Assembly: GCA_963921825.1 (NCBI GenBank)
Contig: OY997590.1
Location: 57,526,012-57,590,011 of the forward strand
DNA length: 64,000 nucleotides
Source of the DNA: Erodium maritimum
Taxonomy: Eukaryota; Streptophyta; Magnoliopsida; Geraniales; Geraniaceae
Direction: 5' to 3'
A program made the translations under genes and the position numbers. The notes under the pieces are model-generated. The model saw nothing but the letters and a program-made list of their open reading frames with translations, was not told where the DNA came from and did not search any database. Below are positions 59,901-64,000 of the stretch, in pieces (the stretch's first letter is position 1; each line of letters begins with the position of its first letter).

Positions 59901-61259
59901 AGTTGTCCCAATGGAAAAGTTAACCAGAACACGCTTGGAAACAGTAATGTCCATACCTTTGCTGAGCCAAGATAGGCGATATGGTTTAGGATGTGGCTCG
60001 GTCGAGAGGGAAAGTTTGGACACTGCGACCTTTGCAACCACATTCTCACAGCTTCCGCTATCAATGATCAGATTGCAGACTTTGCCATTGATGGTGCAGG
60101 TGGAATGGAACAGGATTGTCCGGAGCCACTCGTTTTCAGGGACACGAGGGGTGAGACACGACCGACGGACAACCAGTAAAGGACCCACGTCACCTGAAAC
60201 ATATTCTTCGTTGTCAGGCTCGACTGAATCATCAGCATAGTCATTAAACGCCGGAGCTGAATCGGGATCAGCATCCTTATTAAGCAGGCCATGAGAGGCA
60301 GGCTTCACATTCCGACAGTCAGATTGGCGATGACCCAATTCACCACAAGAGTAACATCGCAGGCCTCTCGGACGTTGCGAGGGAGGTGCAGTACCACGAG
60401 CAGGTGGAACGGTGGTCTGTGGGGCGCCCGGTCGAGCCGGTTGGGAGGATGAACCCGTACCACTTACTGCTGCAGGAGCTCGGAAGGTGGTAGCACCACG
60501 TCTGGCCAGCTGTTTCTCTGCCTGGGTTGCACGTTGCTGTGCTTCTGCGACTGTCAGGGGGTCAAACATGTTCAGCACATCCTGCAATTGGAGACGCAGT
60601 CCTCCAATATAACGAGACACCAATTGAAGAGGAGAATCAGTAATATCAACACGAGCAATGTAAGAAAAAAATTCAGTAGAGTACTCCTAAACCGAACGGG
60701 AGCCTTGTCGAAGATTCTGGAACCGTTGATACAATTCCCGGTCAAAGTTATAGGGTAAGAACGCAGCCCGGATGTGTTTCTTAAACTTTTCCCAATTTCG
60801 AATCTTCTCCTTACCATGGCGAACCCTAGTTTGCTTCAGTTGTTGCCACCAAGCCTGCGCACGGCCCTGCAAGCGGATTGCAACAAGTGAAACTCGACGA
60901 TCCTCTGGAACTTCCTTGAATTCCATAATTTCCTCGACCTGTGACAACCAGTCCACAACTTCCTCGGGTTTGAGGCAGCCATCGAACTGTGGAATCTCCA
61001 CCCTGAACCCTTGTTCCCAACGATTGTCGGGGACACAGCGACCTGGAGAGCGATTCCTAGCATCCGGAGCGAAGGGATTATCGACGTCCGTGACTGTCAC
61101 GTCATCGCGACAAAGCATATCATCCATACGCTGGGATAATAATTCGACCTGACGCCTCAGATCATCGTTCTCACGACGAACTAATGATATCTCGTCAGCA
61201 TTATCAGCACCATCAAAACCAGCGGCGGCGGCCTGGCGAACAGCACGGCGAGGCGGCAT
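56859..61259 (-). pseudogene. CRM-like gag-pol, one frame with five in-frame stops
   Basis: ATG at 61259 (MPPRRAVRQ). Gag coiled coil and capsid (AWWQQLKQTRVRHGKEKI), zinc knuckle CYSCGELGHRQSDC near 60350, protease LIIDSGSCENVV near 60050, [14 protein letters not shown] near 59010, RNase H ([16 protein letters not shown]), and integrase (HHCC region ending [51 protein letters not shown]). Stops are near 60687, 59586, 58356, 57849 and 57492. At least three fit C-to-T type changes (Gln CAG to TAG, Trp TGG to TGA). The C terminus lies in the 3' LTR. About 1466 codons in total. Confidence 0.93.
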
Positions 61260-61275
61260 CTTCCTGGAACGGTGA

Positions 61276-61288
61276 GGCTCTGATACCA
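61276..61288 (-). other. Primer binding site, initiator Met tRNA type
   Basis: The minus strand reads TGGTATCAGAGCC two bases inside the 5' LTR end. It matches the 3' end of plant initiator Met tRNA, the usual minus-strand primer. Confidence 0.93.
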
Positions 61289-61290
61289 AC

Positions 61291-61737
61291 TGATGCAGAG
61301 TGCGGAGCGGAAAGGACGAATTCTTTATCGAATTCGTTGATTCAACGTGAATATCGAATAAGATAGAAATTGAGTAGAACTCGTTTTTGGTTTATTTCAT
61401 CAAATCTGAATTACAATTGAGAATAACAAGTGCTTAAATAGAGAAACTAGTACCCAAAGTCCTAATACAATAAGAAAATTATTACCCAAACCCTAATTCG
61501 AAAATAAAGGAAACATGAAAAACAAGAAATAATGAACCGGACCCTAAAATATCAGTTTCGCCCCTCTAAACGATCTCGGATGGCCGAAAAACGTCTTAGC
61601 TCATGGCAAAGCGATGACTTTTGCTCAGGGGCCCGTTTCGACCCGAAAAATGCTAAGGTTTCGTCAATTTCGGAAACTGTTGCATTTTCGGGTTTTCTAG
61701 CCGATTCGCTAAAACATCTTCAATATGCACTGCATCA
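61291..61737 (-). repeat. 5' LTR of the CRM-like element (447 bp)
   Basis: The partner of 56497-56943; it starts TGATGCAG and ends CTGCATCA, then target copy GTTCT. Confidence 0.95.
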
Positions 61738-62018
61738 GTTCTTCCCTCGTGTTCATACAAAGGTTAGCGAACAAAATCTCTCACTAGCTTATCAGGAAGA
61801 CTCGTCATCCCCTATCCTACTGTGATCGGATAGCCCTTTATACCTGATATACTCCTTTGTATTCTTTTCTCAGTTATTCAGTAAACAAAGTCTCTTTCGT
61901 TAAAAGTAGAAAAATAACTACAATACAAAAATGAAAAATAAAGGATAACTAAGCTGTAAATCTTTTTTAATTGAATAATTATTCAAAACCATATGATTAT
62001 TAAGTTTAAAACATAATA

Positions 62019-62243
62019 CTATTGTTGGGAACTGACTACAGAGGCATTCAAGGTAACTAAATTCATGAGTACGTTGGTCCAGTATTTCTTGTTCTCGTCA
62101 ACGCCGGTCGTATTGATATCTTCTCCGCCGGTCACATAGTTTTCACCGACGCTATTACTAGTACTATTCACAGTGGCTTTCAGGCCCTCGTATTCGTCAA
62201 TCGAAAATCCCTCCACGTTATCATCACCATGATTGACTACCAT
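62019..62243 (-). pseudogene. Out-of-frame C-terminal tail of the MYB gene
   Basis: The frame overlaps the MYB stop by about 20 bp and encodes an acidic, Asn-rich tail with DNVEGFSIDEYEGL and ENKKYWTNVLMNLVTL. A YWxxxLNLV-like block near the C terminus is typical of MIXTA-like proteins. It is displaced by one base from the MYB frame. Stop at 62019-62021. Confidence 0.65.
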
Positions 62244-63336
62244 TTTCGTTGTCGTACGACATGGCGCTTAGTGGTAGTATGGTAATATTGGCTTCCTTAG
62301 ACTCTGGAAGGACCATAGTCGTGTTTTCAACCATACAACTCATTCCGGTATGGAAGCTGAGGGTCGACGTCGGAGATTCCAGGTGGTGGGCCATGATGGC
62401 GGACAAAGCGGAGTTGCAAGATGAGGAAGGCGATAGTTGCGCCTGCCATGCCTTGAGCACGTCGAGACACGGAGGTCGCACCACCACCGGAAGCAGGTTG
62501 TAGCTGTTTCTAGAGCCGGCGGAGGAGGAGAGGAGCTTCGACTCCCTGACGAGGCGGGTCTCCGCTTCTAGGCGAGCGCTCTCCCATTGAGCCATGTGGC
62601 TTAGCCCTGTACAAGGCTTGTGGGTCACCGGGTCGATGCCCATTTTTATCAACCTTTTCTTTATATGAGTGTTCCAATGGTTCTTTATCTCATTATCGGT
62701 TCTCTTTGGAAGGTGACTTGCTATGGCAGACCACCTAAGAAATCCCAACACGTACCAGGCATTAGTGATTTTGTCACAACTCACTATATATACAATGTAA
62801 TATTCATCACTAATAGTAGTTCTAATACATTTTTTGACCACCAAAATTGTTCAAATATTATATCATTCATTATTAGGATTGGACCGGATTTATTATTTTA
62901 TTCTTCATCATAAAAAAGTATGCTTTGTTTATTACGATCATATAACTAAATAAGACAAAATGTATACTTAAACAAATATGATAATTATATATAATCACCT
63001 ATTTCCAAGCAAGGCATGAAGTTGGATTATGGTTTGTTCTTCTTGAAGACTAAAATTTCCTCTTTTGATGTCAGGTTGAAGGTAGTTTGTCCACCTCAAT
63101 CTACAACTTTTGCCACATCTTTGGAGCCCTACATAAATATTAACACAAGAGAACATTCGTTCATCATATCCATTTCTTATTCGTTCACTACTATTCAGAT
63201 ATACGGATTAATTGTTACCAGCTTTAAGAGGCAAAGCACGCCAACTACCGTGTCCATGTTGCTCGATAAAATCCAAGAGCTTCTTGTCTTCTTCCGGAGT
63301 CCACAGACCTTTCTTCAAGCTCGGAGACCTTCCCAT
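62224..63336 (-). CDS. R2R3-MYB transcription factor, MIXTA-like (subgroup 9), three exons
   Basis: Exons on the minus strand: 63336-63219, 63128-62999 and 62734-62224, with GT-AG introns and phases 1 and 2, the classic R2R3-MYB layout; 252 codons. R2 begins [19 protein letters not shown] and ends [17 protein letters not shown]3 is [20 protein letters not shown] then [19 protein letters not shown]. After the DNA-binding domain, [11 protein letters not shown] and [20 protein letters not shown] mark the MIXTA/MYB106/MYB16 group, regulators of epidermal cell outgrowth and cuticle. The N terminus is shorter than usual: the CCDKVG stretch after MGRSP is absent. The frame stops at 62224, but a conserved-looking C terminus continues in the next frame to 62019 (NKKYWTNVLMNLV), so a one-base frame change has truncated it, or the assembly has an error. 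Confidence 0.9.
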
Positions 63337-63848
63337 ATCTAGGGAGTTGGAGTGTAAAGTACTACAGCTATAGCTAGGGTTTTGGAGGCAAGTTACAAGT
63401 ATGAGGATACAGTGGAGAAAGATTGTGTTATTGATATATATATAGGGAAAAGGAAACAGATACTTGAAGACTACCTTAATATTTGTGGGGTGGTAGCTAA
63501 GGTAATTTACATGCATCGTACTACCTTAATTATCACAATCAAACAAAAGTAAAAATCCATGTCCTGTCGGTAGCCTTTGATGCTACCATGTAATGTCGTC
63601 TGTATCAAAAAAAGTGAAAAGATATTTATTACCGCAGTTATAGTGTTTGGTTGGAAAAGTTCTGTATCCCTTTCATGCAGTAAATATGCACCGCAGTAAA
63701 TATGTACCGTTGAATTTACAGATTTACTGTAAACTTGTGCTTATGGTAATATAAATTATTGCCTTTGATGCCTCTCAAATTTATGTATACACATCACTTG
63801 TACAAATTTCATGCAATGTGTGTCGGTACAAGAAGTATTAGTTGCATA
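63337..63848. other. MYB 5' flank, no gene
   Basis: AT-rich upstream DNA. A run with two similar words GCAGTAAATATG near 63678 and 63695 is present. I see no coding content. Confidence 0.5.
63434..63444 (-). promoter_or_regulatory. Putative TATA box of the MYB gene
   Basis: TATATATATAT on the minus strand lies about 98 bp upstream of the ATG at 63336, a normal plant spacing for a short 5' UTR. Confidence 0.6.
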
Positions 63849-63849
63849 A

Positions 63850-64000
63850 TTTTTTTTTTTTTTGAGAAGAAATGGTAATATTCATTAATAATAACTTAAC
63901 TCGGGGACCCCCCACTGGGACGTCCTCGTACATAAACCAAACTGGAATAATTGAAAAACAAGTGCATAAAGAGTAAATGTGCTCATTAGCATAATAGTAG
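63850..64000 (-). mobile_element. LINE-like 3' end with poly(A) tail, runs off window
   Basis: A 14-bp T run (63850-63863) followed by GAGAAGAAATGG and TATTCATTAATAATAACTT looks like the reversed 3' end and tail of a poly(A) retroelement. Its body would extend beyond 64000. Confidence 0.55.

Larger units (their letters stand above)
56497..61737 (-). mobile_element. Complete Ty3/gypsy element, CRM-like (centromeric retrotransposon type)
   Basis: It is flanked by GTTCT at 56492-56496 and 61738-61742. Two LTRs of 447 bp each (56497-56943 and 61291-61737) start TGATG and end CATCA, termini that I recall as typical of plant CRM elements. A 13-nt initiator-Met primer site is present. The polyprotein frame continues 85 bp into the 3' LTR, as described for CRM elements, and there is no classical chromodomain. 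All coding is in one frame with five stops. It is inserted in LINE RNase H sequence. Confidence 0.9.
49190..61905 (+). mobile_element. Old L1-type LINE, cut by three later insertions
   Basis: Pieces in order: endonuclease 49190-49790, reverse transcriptase 50400-51169, RT C-terminal region 53965-54420, zinc-binding RVT domain about 54600-54873, RNase H about 55663-56496 and the end of RNase H plus 3' region 61743-61905. They are separated by solo LTR C, a hAT MITE and a CRM-like element, each with exact target duplications. The 3' end has TCAGTAAACAAAGTCTCTTTCG near 61875, like plant LINE ends, but only a weak A-rich tail. The 5' limit is uncertain. Confidence 0.85.

Noticed and set aside
60687-61289. 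A separate host gene with MPPRRAVRQ start
   Set aside because: It is CRM-like gag in frame with the downstream protease and RT, and lies just inside the LTR and primer site.

Overview
This is nuclear DNA from a flowering plant, most likely a eudicot. Two ordinary plant genes sit in a dense, nested field of transposable elements (TEs). The evidence for a plant is a three-exon R2R3-MYB gene of the MIXTA-like type, GT-AG introns, plant Ty1/copia and Ty3/gypsy families, a CACTA transposon with plant-type transposase domains, a PIF/Harbinger transposase remnant and plant-type LINEs. I cannot name the species.

Layout. (1) 1-13.3 kb is a four-level nest. A minus-strand Ty1/copia element (copia-2, 10636-13305) was hit by a gypsy-type LTR, of which 23 bp is visible (10613-10635). 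That LTR was hit by a minus-strand CACTA transposon (4873-10612), and the CACTA was hit by a plus-strand copia element (copia-1, 1-4872). (2) 13.6-18.8 kb holds a LINE remnant with an RRM-type first ORF and a poly(A) tail, a 47-bp tandem array, a possible copia LTR and unassigned DNA. (3) 18.8-29.5 kb is a short poly(A) retrocopy with an 11-bp target duplication. It is split by a solo gypsy LTR (A) that carries two more solo LTRs (F and B); all three have perfect 5-bp target site duplications (TSDs). (4) 29715-31115 is an intact, intronless, probably plastid-targeted beta-propeller (glycosidase-like) gene. The retrocopy nest ends 226 bp upstream of its ATG. (5) 31.6-33.3 kb has a Harbinger transposase fragment and unassigned DNA. 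(6) 33.3-47.25 kb is an older minus-strand LTR fragment (D) invaded by a nearly complete chromodomain Ty3/gypsy element (34897-47248, TSD CCAAA). The 5' LTR of that element was hit by a solo copia LTR of the copia-1 family (TSD CCCAC). (7) About 49.2-61.9 kb is one old plus-strand LINE cut by a solo gypsy LTR (C), a hAT-like MITE and a complete minus-strand CRM-like Ty3/gypsy element (56497-61737, TSD GTTCT). (8) 62.0-63.5 kb is the minus-strand MYB gene, with a reading-frame break near its C terminus. (9) The window ends inside another minus-strand poly(A) retroelement tail.

The two genes show no functional link to each other. The main story is TE stratigraphy: eight element boundaries have exact target duplications, so insertion order can be read directly. 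The gypsy LTR lineage (A, B, C, D, F and both LTRs of the full element) shares a conserved stem-loop with a splice-acceptor-like tract about 280-300 bp from the LTR end, and carries a different tandem repeat array in each subfamily. I see no prokaryotic-type system, CRISPR array, rRNA gene or complete tRNA gene.
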